Shown here: piece after piece, positions 1 to 9,839 of the stretch | How the letters are laid out: each line of letters begins with the position of its first letter | Position numbering within the stretch: position 1 is the stretch's first letter | Origin: Bettongia penicillata ogilbyi | Lineage: Eukaryota; Chordata; Mammalia; Diprotodontia; Potoroidae | DNA: 64,000 nucleotides | Assembly (NCBI GenBank): GCA_023548195.1 | Contig: JAJHZJ010000399.1 | Span: 7,321,100 to 7,385,099 of the forward strand | Direction of reading: 5' to 3' | Position numbers and translations under genes: made by a program | The notes under the pieces: model-generated | What the model was told of the DNA's origin: nothing | Database searches by the model: none | What the model saw: only the letters and a program-made list of their open reading frames with translations

Positions 1-540
1 AAGCCAACAGAGTACATCCCCAGGGGTTATGGCACATCCCCACGGCCACCATGAACAATTCTACCTCCTTAATCCCAAAACATCCCAGGGTGTGTGTCAG
101 GAAAGCACTCTTACTTCTTCTGCCCAGCTGTAAAGCCTCCATCTCCTCCCATGGTTCATTTCCATGCACAAGGATTCCTCTTCCCACAGGTCCAGGGGCC
201 AACTGCTTCTGTCTGAGTCCTGATTCAACCGGCTCTCCATCCTTGATCATATATCACCTCACCAGGGTCTGTGTAAAGGCTCAAGGGGCTTCTCCCTCCA
301 TCTCTAGCACTCAACACTTGAATGTCAGGACAGCCCATCCTCCCCCAGTCTTACATGGTGATAGACTGCATGTGTCTTGGTTCTGAGCACAGCACACATC
401 CAGAGCCTCTACCCCTCTAGCACAGTCTAGGGTGGGACTACTCCACTGGAGCCCTGGCTCTGACTCTTGTCATCCCCAACTCCCATAAGCTTGTATTCCT
501 CCCACAGCAGCTGCTCCAAACTATCTCCTTTGGAGTACTA
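1..540. other. Unassigned sequence, no gene recognised
   Basis: This stretch is pyrimidine-rich on the plus strand and has no recognised domain, RNA gene or repeat. One 111-codon open frame (51-386, plus) has no recognisable motif and is most easily explained by chance. The minus-strand LTR begins at about 541. Confidence 0.5.
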
Positions 541-1246
541 ATAGTGTAGGGAGGAGGAAGGAGTATCAGTCAGGAAATATTCACACCACAGATGGTGACC
601 TATGAATATAACAACATAGTTTGGAATCACAAAGTATAACAGATACTCCATATAGAAGGCAGAAGAAAAAAAAAACATTTGTTCAGACACTAGAAAGCCA
701 AATCTGAAAACCAGAAAAGCCAAGTAAATCACAGTAAGCAAAAAGACAATAAACATTATCACTACAGGGGACAAAATCATACTCCAGCCTCCACCCCACT
801 CCCACCTCCACTGAGGTCTTCCAACAAAAAAAGCACTCAGGAGTCTAGCTGTAACTGCTTGCCTGTGTCCTCACCTCCCTCAACCCTAATTGCTCTCACT
901 CATTTCCTCCCCAACAACCCTTCTTGTTGGACGTGTTCAGCAGCCACCACATATGACTGAGATTTCCATTTGATTTAAGTGGTCACATGGGCCCAATAAT
1001 GAATGGCAAATATCTTCCCATTTAAATTAGCATTAAATTCAGACTGAAGATCCTTATTATTCATTACATAGCTTGGTGGGGAAACTGGTATAAACAGAAT
1101 TGTAATAGAGAAAACAGAAAAAAAGTTATATAAAAATATCTTAGGTGACGTGTCAACAGAACTTTACAACAATATAGCAGGGATCAAACAAAATAAGCAA
1201 ATAAAACAACATGTTAGCATAGGGCTTGACCACAAGCACCCTATCA
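541..1246 (-). mobile_element. ERV-L-like 3' LTR (minus strand)
   Basis: Read on the minus strand this matches the other LTRs of the window (8294-9050, 57885-58363, 59517-60044). Shared blocks include AAATGGGAAGATMTTTSCCATTCATTA, then CCCATGTGAC, and a 3' part with GATTTGGCTTTCT.GTGTCTGAA followed by TATATGGAGTATCTGT. The 5' end TGATAGGG directly follows a purine tract, as expected for a 3' LTR. The polyadenylation motif has decayed (AACAAATG where other copies have AATAAATG). Upstream on the same strand lie dUTPase and integrase remnants, so this is the 3' LTR of that provirus. The 3' boundary near 541 is approximate. Confidence 0.75.
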
Positions 1247-1256
1247 TTCCCCCCTC
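1247..1256 (-). promoter_or_regulatory. Retroviral polypurine tract
   Basis: On the minus strand the sequence is TTTGAGGGGGGAA immediately before the LTR start TGATAG. The same purine tract (TTTGAGGGGGGAA at about 8281-8293, plus) precedes the plus-strand LTR. Polypurine tracts prime plus-strand DNA synthesis next to the 3' LTR, so this fixes element orientation and the U3 boundary. Confidence 0.75.
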
Positions 1257-1730
1257 AAATGAATGAAGCCTAAAATTTTGGGATAAGGATCAAAGGTCTC
1301 TTCTTCTACAGCTACTTACTGCTGAAATTGGATGTAAAACTGAGCCTGGCACAAGAGATCCCATTCAAGAGGTCAGTTCTTTAGCTGTCATCCAGAGCTT
1401 GGTCAACACCAGGTCCAGGGGTGACACAGTTGCAGAAAAGGGGTGACATCTTAAGCATTGAGGCCTCTGCAAGTGGAAGGTACTAAGCCTGCAGAAAACA
1501 AATCTAGCAAATGAGTGTAACAGACAAAAAAACAAAAAGAACCAGATACAATAACTAGAAGCAGGGTAGATGTTGGATCAGCCATGCTTCTGGAGTCCAT
1601 GAACCCACTCTCTCAGTCTCATTCATGGTAGAATATGAGAGTGGAGTATAATTCTGAAATCATCTTCTACTGAATGCAAGGTTACGACATTATCTATCTA
1701 TTATTTATCAAAAGAACTCAATCCTTCAGT
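1257..1730 (-). mobile_element. ERV-L-like 3' internal region between dUTPase and LTR
   Basis: On the minus strand this region shares blocks with the plus-strand internal sequence at 7990-8293, such as GTCACCCCTGG.CCTGG and AAAGAACTGACCTCTTG. No env-like frame is visible between the dUTPase remnant and the polypurine tract. That agrees with ERV-L elements, which usually lack env. Confidence 0.6.
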
Positions 1731-2090
1731 TCATCTGCTAGGTATTTCAGAAGGAAGGTCAGTTTTCTCAAGGGGTATTGTTTCACAATGCATAATTATC
1801 ACTTGAACTATTCTACCACCTATACAAAACTTTATGGGTTCTTCACTTAAATTTTGGAATGTCACAATAATTTCTCCATGATAATTAGAATCTATAACTC
1901 CAGATAATATATGTATTTCTTGACCTGCTAATGCCAACTTAAGTAATATCCATCCAAAATAATTTTTAGGAATTTTTATACATATTACAGTAGAGATTTT
2001 TCTTATTTCTTTTCTATGCAACCTGAAGTCCTCTAAACAATGTAAATCATATCCTGCCAAATCAGGTGTCCATGGTTACAATGGTGGGAC
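1731..2090 (-). pseudogene. ERV-L-like dUTPase remnant
   Basis: A minus-strand frame of about 110 residues carries three of the five dUTPase motifs in order: AGYDL near the start, GVIDSNYHGEI in the middle (consensus G-V-I-D-x-x-Y-x-G-E), and RIVQVII (consensus R-I-A-Q). dUTPases hydrolyse dUTP to dUMP. The frame stops at EIPSR, so the glycine-rich C-terminal motif 5 that closes the active site is missing. It lies just downstream of integrase and upstream of the LTR. In ERV-L the dUTPase domain is known to sit at the C-terminal end of pol, whereas in lentiviruses it lies between RNase H and integrase and in betaretroviruses within pro. The start is not an ATG because this was part of a polyprotein. 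It is non-functional as it stands. Confidence 0.85.
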
Positions 2091-2269
2091 ATCTGACCCC
2101 ACATTCTGATATTCAATATTTAGGATCTTATTTGTTTCTTGTTTTCTAATTTGCAAATTTGGGGTCATCATTTTGGCTGTAAGAATACCTCCTTCCAATC
2201 ATCTAGTATTCAAATTACATAAAGAAGTGAAGAAATTATCTTAACAATGTAGATAAGAATTTTTAGAAC

Positions 2270-2625
2270 TTTACTTCCTTATCTGTTCTTTCAGTAATCC
2301 ATTCATTCTTTCACTCAGCTTAGACACTTGAGGATAATGTGGAATATGATATATCCATTCTAGGTTATTTAATAAATAATATTTCTTCATTTCATAACAT
2401 TTGAAATGTGACCTATTGTCACTTTGGATCTGCATTGGGGTTCTATAACATAGACTTATGATGTCTAGAGTTTAAAGGGGTTTCTCTAGGTTATATTCTA
2501 ATAAGGACAAGCCACTAGTACACCCAAATAGGTGATAACACAAGTACACATGAATTTGTATCATTTACTTTGGAGTGGAAGTCAAATATAATATATTTTC
2601 CAGATTTGGGCTGGTTCTTTTCCTC
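2270..2625 (-). pseudogene. ERV-L-like integrase catalytic-core remnant
   Basis: On the minus strand, with stops and frameshifts, the segment reads as part of a retroviral integrase core. It includes a QSD-like second aspartate followed by SHF, the IPHYPQ block and SERMNGLLKEQIRK at the end. The distance from the aspartate to the glutamate of SER is 35 residues when one frame change is allowed, matching the D,D(35)E family. The first catalytic region near 2600 is degraded. The dUTPase remnant follows about 180 bases downstream on the same strand. Upstream it is broken by HAL1 sequence starting near 2797. It is an inactive fossil. Confidence 0.75.
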
Positions 2626-2966
2626 TTGCTATCTCTGTAGTAACTATGCAAGAAATGGTTCATTTTTTTTAATTGAAATATATAACATTACTGTGCTACT
2701 TGTTTTAACAATGAATTACTGATACTAATACCTGGACCCCTAAATGATCTGACATTTGATGGAAACGTTTTGCTGCCACCAGATTATCAACTTGTGCAGG
2801 CTAGGAGAGGAGTAAACTCTCCCTACACAGCACCACCGTAGAGGAACTGAGAACCTACAGGTTCCCAGAGATAGCTCAGAGAACAGCTGCACAAAACCTC
2901 AGAAACGTAACTTCATATACACTCACTTCACAAAGGACTCAAAACTCAAGAAACTAGCTGAGAAAA

Positions 2967-4075
2967 ATGCCACAAAAGGGAAAAAATAATACTATAGAAG
3001 GTTATTTTCTTGGTGAAAAAGCATTTTATTCCGTAATTTCAGATAAGGAATAGTAAAGCATACAATCAAAAGAAGACAGCAAGGTCAAGGCTTCTACATA
3101 GAAAGCTTCCAAAAAAAAAACAAAACCCAAATATGAAATGATCTCAGGCCATAGAAGAGCTCAAAATGGATTTTTAAAATCAAGTAACAGAGGTGGAGGA
3201 AAAAATGGGAAGAGAAATGAGAGTGCTGCAAGAAAATCATTGAAAGTGAACCAACAGCTTGCTAAAGAAGACCCAAAAATGTTGAAGAAAAGACTTTTAA
3301 AAACAGACTAACCCAAATGGCAAAAGAGGTCCAAAAATGATTGGGTAGAAAAATGCTTTAAAAAGCAGAATTGACCAAATGGAAAAGGAAGTTCAAAAGG
3401 TCACTGGAGAAAAAAGTTCTTTAAAAATAAGAATGGAGCAGGTAGAAGCTAATAACTTAATGAGAAACAAAGAAATTATAAAAGAAAACCAAAAGAATGA
3501 AAAAAAGAGAAGAAAATGGGAAGTATCTAATTGGACAAAAAACAGACCTGGGAAATAGATGCAGGAGATATAATTTAAAAATTTTTGGTCTACCTGAAAC
3601 CATCATCAAAAAAGAGCCTAGACATCATCTTCCAAGAAATTATCAAGGAGAACTGCCCTGATATCCTAGAACAAGATGATAAAACAGGAATGGAAAGAAT
3701 TTACCAAACATCTCCTGAAAGAGATTGTTAAGAAAAACTCCTAGGAATATTGTAGCCAAATTCCATAGTTTCCCAGGTCAAGGAGAAAATATTCTTAGCA
3801 GTCAGAAAGAAGCAACTGAAGTATTGTAAAAATTCAATGAGGATAGCAGGACTTAGCACCTGCTACATTGAGGAATCAGAAGAATTGGGATATGATATTC
3901 CAGAATTCAAAGGGGATAGGATTAAAACCAAGAATCACCTATCCAGCAAAACTATTATAATATTTCAGGGAAAAAAAATGGAACTTCAATGAAATAGAGG
4001 ACTTCCAAGCACTGTTCCTGAAAAGACCAGAGCTGAACAGAAAATTTCCCTTTCAAACACAAGAATCAAGAGAGA
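2967..4075 (+). pseudogene. Degraded HAL1/L1 ORF1
   Basis: It begins ATGCCACAAAAGGGAAAAAATAATAC, equivalent to the MP-K-G-K-x-N-K-T start of better copies. Recognisable blocks follow: the coiled-coil segment (AAGTAACAGAGGTGGAGGAAAAA), the RRM entry (GACCTGGGAAATAGATGCAGGAGATATAATTTAAAA) and the C-terminal domain (CCTAGGAATATTGTAGCCAAATTCC). Many stops and indels break it. ORF1p is a trimeric nucleic-acid chaperone in L1 ribonucleoprotein particles; this copy cannot make it. Confidence 0.75.
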
Positions 4076-4202
4076 CAAGAAAAGGTAAACAGGAAAGAGA
4101 AACCTTAAGGAAGTCATTAAAGTTGAACTGTTTACATTCCTACATGGGAAGATGTTATTTGTAACTCATGAAACCTTTTTCAGCATTAGAAGAGTTACAA
4201 GG

Positions 4203-4334
4203 TGTGTGTGTGTGTGTGTGTACACACATATACAGATATACATATATGTGTATGTGTATCTGTATATGTATACATATACAGGTATATATATATACACACA
4301 CATATATCTACACACACACACACACATATATGTA
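4203..4334. repeat. TG/TA/CA microsatellite
   Basis: Mixed TG, TA and CA dinucleotide repeats lie just after ORF1 of HAL1 element A. The same position carries TG/CA repeats in most HAL1 copies of the window, so this was probably seeded by the element. The overlapping open frames here are repeat artefacts. Confidence 0.9.
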
Positions 4335-4465
4335 TGTATGCATAGACAGAGGGCACAGGGTGAGCTTAATATGAAGAGGAAATATCTAAAAATAAAATTT
4401 ACTATTGAGTGAAATGTACTAGGTGTAAGAGAAAGAGAGAGGTAGACTGTAGCAAATCATCTCAC

Positions 4466-4799
4466 GTGTGTGTGTGCTTGTGTGTGTGTGTTTGTCCTTC
4501 ATTGCTGAACAAGACCATGCCATCAAAGAAATGATGACATGACTTGCACTTGACTTTGTTCTGAATGTGTGAAGGTTGTGGAGGTCATCAGTCTCACTTC
4601 TCCTCCAGAGCCATCTGAATGCAGTGATCAGATATTCATCAGGATGACTGGAGATGACCCAGGATGAGGCAATTGGGGTTAAGTGATTTGCCCAAAGTCA
4701 CACAGCTAGTGAGTGTCAAGTGTTTGAGGTGAGATTTGAACTCAGATCCTCCTGACTCCTGCACTGGTGCTCTATCCATTGCACCATGTAGCTGCCCTG
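4466..4799 (+). mobile_element. Marsupial tail-type SINE with target-site duplication
   Basis: The body runs from CATTGCTGAACAAGACC through ATGATGACATGACTTGCACTTGAC to the tail GGGGTTAAGTGATTTGCCCAAAGTCACACAGCTAGTGAG...GCACCATGTAGCTGCCC. The tail is the MIR/L3-like end typical of marsupial SINEs (WSINE1/MAR1-like; name from memory). Flanks AAATCATCTCAC (4454-4465) and AAATCATGTCAC (4800-4811) form a 12-bp duplication with one mismatch. Homologous copies lie at 60780-61096 (plus) and 59246-59475 (minus). Confidence 0.85.
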
Positions 4800-6176
4800 A
4801 AATCATGTCACATAAAAGAGGCTAGCGTAGCTTTTACAATGGAGTGGAAGAGGGGGGAGCTGAAAGGAAATAAGTGAGCCTTACTCTCATGGGAATTGGC
4901 TCAAGGAGGGAATAACACAGACTTAATTGGATATGGAAATCTGTTTTACCCTGCTGGAAGGCAGGGGTGATGAGATAGCAGAAGGAAAATAATAGAAGGG
5001 ATAGTAAATTGGGGAAAAGGATACTCAGAATCAAACTTTATCATGAGAGTACAGGTCAAGTGAGAGAATGGCATAAAGGGAGGAAAGGATAGGACAGAGA
5101 GAAATGTGGTTAGTCTTTCTCGACAAAACTAGTTTGGAAATGCTTTGCAAGGGTATTATTGTACGACCTATATTGAATTGCTTATTTTCTCAACGAGGGT
5201 GAGTGGGGAGGGAGGAAGGGAGCAAACATGGAACTCAAAGCTTTAATAATGAATGGAAAAGATTGTTTTTGCATGAAACTGGAAAATAAGATGTACAGAC
5301 AACAGAGTATAGAAATTTATTTTCCTTACAGGAAAAGAGAGGGGGGCTAATATAAATTTATTTATTTAACTTTTTACAATCACTTTCACACAATTTTGGG
5401 CTCCAAATTTTCTCCCCTTTTAACCCCTCCCCCCACCCCAATACCCCAAGCAATCTAATTTTCCCTATTTCCAATCTGCCCTCTCTTCTGTCATCCCTCC
5501 CTTCTCTTGTCTCCATCTTCTCTTTTCTCCTGTAGGGCCAGATGATTTTCTATTCCTCATTAACTGTATGTCTTCTTTCCTAGTAGCAACAACAATACTA
5601 AACAGTTGTTGCTAAAACTATGAGTTCCAAATTCTCCCCATCCCTCCTTCCCCACCCATTCCCTTTGGGAAGGCAGGCAACACAATATAGGCCATATCTG
5701 TGTAATTTTGCAAATGTCTTCCCTGATAGTCATGTTGCATAAGACTAACTGAATTACCCTCCATCCTACCCTGCCCCTCATTGTTTCTCTTCTGTCTTTT
5801 GATCCTGTCCCTCCCCAAGTGTTGACTTCAAATTGCTCCCTCCTCCCTTTGCCCTCCCTTCCATCATCCCCCCCTTGCTTATATCCTTCTCCCCCACTTT
5901 CCTATACTGTAAGATAGGTTTTCACACCAAAATGAGTGTGCATTTTACTCCTTCCTTTAGTCAAATGTGATGAGGGTAAACTAATTGGATTTTTTTTCTC
6001 AGCTCTCTTCTTTTTCCCTCCACTAAGAAGTCTCCTGATTGCTTCCTAAATGACATATAATTACCCCGTTACATTTTACCCTCTTTCCTCCCTCTACATT
6101 TCTCTCTCACCATTTACTTTAATTTCTTTGAAGATATGGTCCCATCCTATTCAATTCACTCTGTGCTCTCTGTCTC

Positions 6177-6236
6177 TGTATGTGTGTGCATGTGTGTATG
6201 TGTGTGTGTGCATGCATGTACATGTGTGTGTGTGGT
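6177..6236. repeat. TG microsatellite inside HAL1 B
   Basis: A TGTGTG-rich tract (with CATG interruptions) lies about 130 bases 3' of ORF1 on the element strand. The equivalent tract is at 12898-12955 in the intact copy. Confidence 0.9.
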
Positions 6237-6366
6237 CCCACCAACTACCCAGATACTGAAAAGTTTCAAGAGTTACAAATATTCTTTCCATGTAGGAATG
6301 TAAACAGTTCACCTTTGGTAAGTCCCTTAAGACTTCTCTTTGCTGTTTACTTTTTCATGCTTCTTC

Positions 6367-7469
6367 TCATTCTTGTGTTTGAAAGTCAAATTTTCTTTTC
6401 AGCTCTGGTCTTTTCATCAAGAATGATTGAAAGTCCTCTATTTCATTGAAATACCATATTTTCCCTTGAAGAATTATACTCAATTTAGCTGGGTAGGTGA
6501 TTCTTGGTTTGAGTCCTAGTTCCTTTGCCTTCTGGAATATCCTATTCCACAACCTTCGATCCCTTAATGTAGAAGCTGCTAGATCTTGGGTTATCCTGAT
6601 TGTATTTCCACAGTACTGGAATTCTCTCTTTCTAGCTGCTTGCAAGATTTTCTCCTTGAGCTGGGAGTTCTGGAATTTGGCCACAATGTTCCTAGGAGTT
6701 TCTCTTTTTGGATCTCTTTCAGGTGGTGATCGATGGATTCTTTCAATACTTATTTTGCCCTCTGGTTCTAGAATGTCAGGGCAGTTTTCCTTGATAATTT
6801 CATGAAAGATGATATCTAGGCTCTTTTTTTGATCATGGCTTTCAGGTAGTCCCATAATTTTTAAATTGTCTCTCCTGGATCTATTTTCCAGGTCAGTTGT
6901 TTTTCCAATGTGATATTTCACATTCTCTTGCATTGTTTCATTCTTTTGGTTTTGTTTTATGATTTCTTGGTTTCTCGTAAAGTCATTAGACTCCATTTGT
7001 TCCATTCTAATTTTGAGAGAACTATTAATTCAGTGAGCTTTTGAACCTCTTTTTCCATTTGGCTAATTCTGCTTTTGAAAGCATTCTTCTCCTCATTGGC
7101 TTTTTGAACCTCTTTTGCCAATTGAGTGAGCCTATTCTTCAAGGTGTTATTTTCTTCAGCATTTTTTTGGGTCTCCTTAACCAAGGTATGGACCCGTTTT
7201 TCATACTTTCCTTGCATCTCTCTCATTTCTCTTCCCAGTTTTTCCTCCACCTGTGTAATTTGCTTTTCAAAATCCTTTTTGAGCTCTTCCAAGGCCTGAG
7301 CCCACCCAACATCCCCCTGGGGTGTCTGGGGTGCTGAGGCCCCACCCTCCACGTCTTTCCCTGATGGCAAGAATATTTCCTCGTCCTCGTCAGATCCGAA
7401 TGTCGGGATCATTTGCATTTGTTGGAAAAAACTCTCTATAGTCTTATTTTTCTTCCCTTTTCTAGGCAT
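6367..7469 (-). pseudogene. HAL1/L1 ORF1 with one frameshift
   Basis: It starts at the ATG at 7469 (MPRKGKKNKTIESFF) and ends at the stop at 6367 (KFDFQTQE), the same limits as the intact copy at 13089-14192. A single-base deletion near 7027-7029 (ATTAATTC here, ATTAAATTC in the intact copy) shifts the frame after about 147 codons. The two halves read as 7469-6957 and 7005-6367. Coiled coil, RRM and C-terminal domain are all otherwise present. One small lesion suggests a fairly young insertion. ORF1p would bind RNA and act with an L1 ORF2 protein supplied elsewhere. Confidence 0.9.
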
Positions 7470-7797
7470 TTTCCCAGCCAGTTACTTGACTTCTGAGATT
7501 CCTGTCCACCCCCGCCTAGATCCGCCCAGCTAGTGCTTGGGGTCTGAGGTTCAAATGGGCTTTCCGCAGCAAGCTTTAGTTCTGGTGCTGGGGTGGGGGC
7601 AGGGCCGCCTCCCAGGCTCAGCCTCCTCAGGGGCTTTATGCAGAGACCTTCAGGAACAGAGTGGGGGCGCCTCCCAGGCTCAGCTCCCTCAGGTTTTTAT
7701 GCAGAAATCTTCCTTAATGAGGATCCTGCCTCCTCCTGGGGGAGTCTGGGCCAGCCGCCGCTGCCACCTCCTCCACTGCCACCCACGCCTCTGGGAG

Positions 7798-7860
7798 AAA
7801 GTTTTGAATTCAATTTCTTGTGGAATTGGATGTTGAGAATTGAAAAATAAATGAAATACA
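7798..7860 (+). mobile_element. 3' end of HAL1 element A
   Basis: GGGAGAAAGTTTTGAATTC, then TTGTGGAATTGGATGTTGA, then an A-rich end with AATAAATGAAAT matches the terminal block of plus-strand HAL1s (compare 26425-26490). It completes element A (2797-5342), which was split by element B. Confidence 0.65.
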
Positions 7861-7929
7861 TATTTTTAAAAGTGAAAAGAAAGTATACCTCTAGATAGAA
7901 TGATAACCCAAAACTGAAAAATGGAAAAT

Positions 7930-8293
7930 AATAAACAGTGAATGAGGTTATTGTTCATGAAATTCAGAAGCATGGCAGAACTTATATCTACCCTACTTCT
8001 GGAAATTGAATCCTTGCTTATTTTTGGCTTATTGTCTGTTTGCCTTGTTCATCAGATTTATTTCCAACAGGATTAGTGCCCTCCACCTGCAGATGCCTGA
8101 TGGCTTAAGCTAGATGTCATTCCTTGTGTGCAACTGTGATATGTCACCCCTGGTCCTGGCATCTACCAAACCCAGGATACCAACTAAAGAACTGACCTCT
8201 TGGGGCATGAACAGTTCTGTGTTCAGTCTCAGCAGGAAGTAACTATGGAAGAATAGACCTTCACCTCATATAAGATTTGGGGCCCCATTTGTT
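7930..8293 (+). mobile_element. ERV-L-like 3' internal region (plus strand)
   Basis: Blocks such as GTCACCCCTGGTCCTGG and AAAGAACTGACCTCTTGGGG match the minus-strand region at 1257-1500, and the segment ends in the purine tract TTTGAGGGGGGAA before the LTR. It therefore belongs to a second, opposite-orientation ERV-L-like element. No coding remnant is clear here. Confidence 0.65.
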
Positions 8294-9050
8294 TGAGGGG
8301 GGAAGGACAGAGTGTTTGCACTCAAGCCCAACCCTAAGTTATTGTTTTATGTGTTCATTTTGTGTAATCCTTGATGTATTGTTTTAAAATTCTATTGACA
8401 CCAGTTGCTAATGACACCCGTTGTTTTTATATGCTTATTTTCTGCTATCCCTGTTAAACTTCGATTGATGCCAGTTGTACCACCAACCTATGCAATGAAT
8501 ACAAAATATCTTGGGACTGCATGTAACGAATCTATAAATGTGAAGATCTTTCCCATTAGTTAAAAGGCCCATGTGACCTTACTGGGTCACATGGAAGCCT
8601 TGAGTCAAGTGAGTCTGAGCCACAGGGAGCCTGTAGTGGGAGAAGTTTGCTGAATGATTGGAACAGGGAGAGGTAGAGCCAGCACAGAGTTGAGAGGAAA
8701 TTGTTCAGAGTCTGATCAGAGCTAGGAAGGATGCAGGCAAGCAGCCATATGACTAGCATGCATGAAACAGTTTGTTTGTGATTTTGTTTAAGGGAGCCTA
8801 CTTGTGATTAATTTAGTGGATCTGGTCTGTGGGAAGCCTAGCAGGGGGAAGGCTTGGAGATAATGTTGTTCTCTTTGTTGTTATTGTGTATAGATTTTTG
8901 TTACTATGCTGGATTTGGCTCTCTAATGTCTGAATAAATGTTTTCTTTCTGTCTTTCAAGCAGAAAATCTGTTTTATTTTGAGATTCAGAATTGTGCTGG
9001 GATATTCATGGCCACTGTAGGCTCTGTGAATATCTCCTTGGTACTAAAAG
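8294..9050 (+). mobile_element. ERV-L-like 3' LTR (plus strand)
   Basis: It follows a polypurine tract and contains the window's shared LTR blocks: GAAGATCTTTCCCATTAG, GGCCCATGTGACC, AGCAGGGGGAAGGCTTGG, then GTCTGAATAAATGTTTTCTTTC. The AATAAA at about 8932 is the likely polyadenylation signal. The end is near GAATATCTCCTTGGTACTA. The initial TG has decayed to GG. The LTR directly abuts minus-strand reverse transcriptase sequence, so two ERV pieces in opposite orientation are joined at about 9055. Confidence 0.8.
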
Positions 9051-9059
9051 TCCCCAATG

Positions 9060-9520
9060 AAATTCATATTTTTTTTCCTGGTAATTTTGTACTAGGGATT
9101 CAAAATTTTTCCTCAATGTTACATGTGATGTTTCCAATATCCAAATAATCCTATAAACGTTGGTGGTTCTTTCTTATTGATGGGAATAGGAAAACCCTGA
9201 ATCTTTTATTGGGCTTATGGGAGTCCCTTACTCCATTGTATGCCCCAAAATTTTATGGTTTGAGCTGGCCCTTGAATCTTTGCAATGTTAATTTTCCACC
9301 CTTTTCTTTTCATATGTTCAGTTAAAAATGTCAAACTTTTGGTGACTTTCATACTGGCCAGACAGGATTATTCCACTAAGTGGTTGTAGGGATTCACACT
9401 CCTGCCTCATTATATTCCTTTATAGTAGTAGTAATTTCATCTTGCCCACCTAGCACATGACACTACTTTCAAGTAATTACTTTAGAAGTTCAGCTTAAGT
9501 GATTGAGTTCATTTTTATTT
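9060..9520 (-). pseudogene. ERV-L-like reverse transcriptase remnant
   Basis: On the minus strand, with frame breaks, characteristic blocks are visible in order: IILSGQ near 9380 (after the degraded YxDD position), then LTEHMKRKGWKIN, KIQGPAQTIKFWGIQWSKG and, near 9125-9160, PPTFIGLFGYWKHH. These match the palm and thumb end of class III retroviral RT (known family pattern GW-I-N-P-x-K-I-Q-G-P...K-F-L-G-V-Q-W). The protease lies about 45 bases upstream, leaving no room for most of the RT fingers and palm, so this element has an internal deletion. Confidence 0.75.
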
Positions 9521-9563
9521 TACCCATTAAAGCTTCATAAATTCCTATCTTGCTTGCTGCAAA

Positions 9564-9821
9564 TTAGTATCCTCCCTCAGGTAAATTTAAAGTCATACCT
9601 CTCAATATATCCATTCCAATGATGTACTCAGGAATAGGTACAATTACCATGGTATACCCTTTCTTAGTTTTTATCATTAGTTTGACTTGTTTGGCTAGTA
9701 TTTCAGCCCCTACCAGTCCTGTGATGGTGATAGGGGTTCCATGTTTAAACTTATCAGGGTTTCTATATGTAAGGGAGGCCCCTGTCTCAATGTCTAGTAA
9801 TGACATAGTTGCAGTATTTGA
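9564..9821 (-). pseudogene. ERV-L-like aspartic protease remnant
   Basis: A minus-strand frame of about 80 residues includes MSLLDIETGAS, where the retroviral protease active site D-T-G-A is expected. It also has a flap-region segment and IIGMDIL near the end, matching the family's conserved I-x-G-x-D-I-L element after the second strand set. The catalytic aspartate appears replaced by glutamate (E-T-G-A). Retroviral protease works as a dimer cleaving Gag-Pol; this copy looks inactive. A shorter plus-strand homologue is at 48150-48265 (shared block DKF.HGT.ITI.GL). Confidence 0.75.
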
Positions 9822-9839
9822 TTCATTTTTCTAATATAT

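Larger units (their letters stand above)
2797..5342 (+). mobile_element. HAL1-type element A (ORF1-only L1), 5' truncated, old
   Basis: The plus-strand order is a short 5' UTR remnant, degraded ORF1 (from ATG at 2967 to about 4075), a TG/CA/TA microsatellite (4203-4334), then a purine-rich 3' region resembling that after ORF1 in the other HAL1 copies (for example ATTGAATTGCTT and GAGTGGGGAGGGAGG near 5180-5220). No endonuclease or reverse transcriptase follows ORF1. The 3' end is displaced by a minus HAL1: the expected terminal block (GGGAGAAAG...TTGTGGAATTGGATGTTGA) reappears at 7798-7860. A SINE is inserted at 4466-4799. The left junction is in ERV-L integrase-side sequence. Confidence 0.75.
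5345..7797 (-). mobile_element. HAL1-type element B, 5' truncated
   Basis: On the minus strand the element has a 5' UTR truncated near 7797, ORF1 (7469-6367), a TG microsatellite (6177-6236), about 1 kb of purine-rich 3' sequence with a G-run cluster (5421-5447), and an end of the form AAAAAGTTAAATAAATAAATTT at 5345. No ORF2 is present. It interrupts plus-strand HAL1 A close to that element's 3' end, with some target sequence apparently missing. I could not find a convincing target-site duplication. It is closely related to the intact copy at 12052-15033. Confidence 0.85.

Noticed and set aside
51..386. 111-codon open frame near the left end
   Set aside because: No recognisable domain, composition of non-coding DNA, no splice or promoter context. 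Treated as chance.
538..780. 80-codon hydrophobic frame, minus strand
   Set aside because: It lies wholly in an LTR; the hydrophobicity comes from T-rich LTR sequence.
4152..4412. Frames rich in C, V, Y, I over TG/TA repeats
   Set aside because: Translations of a microsatellite.
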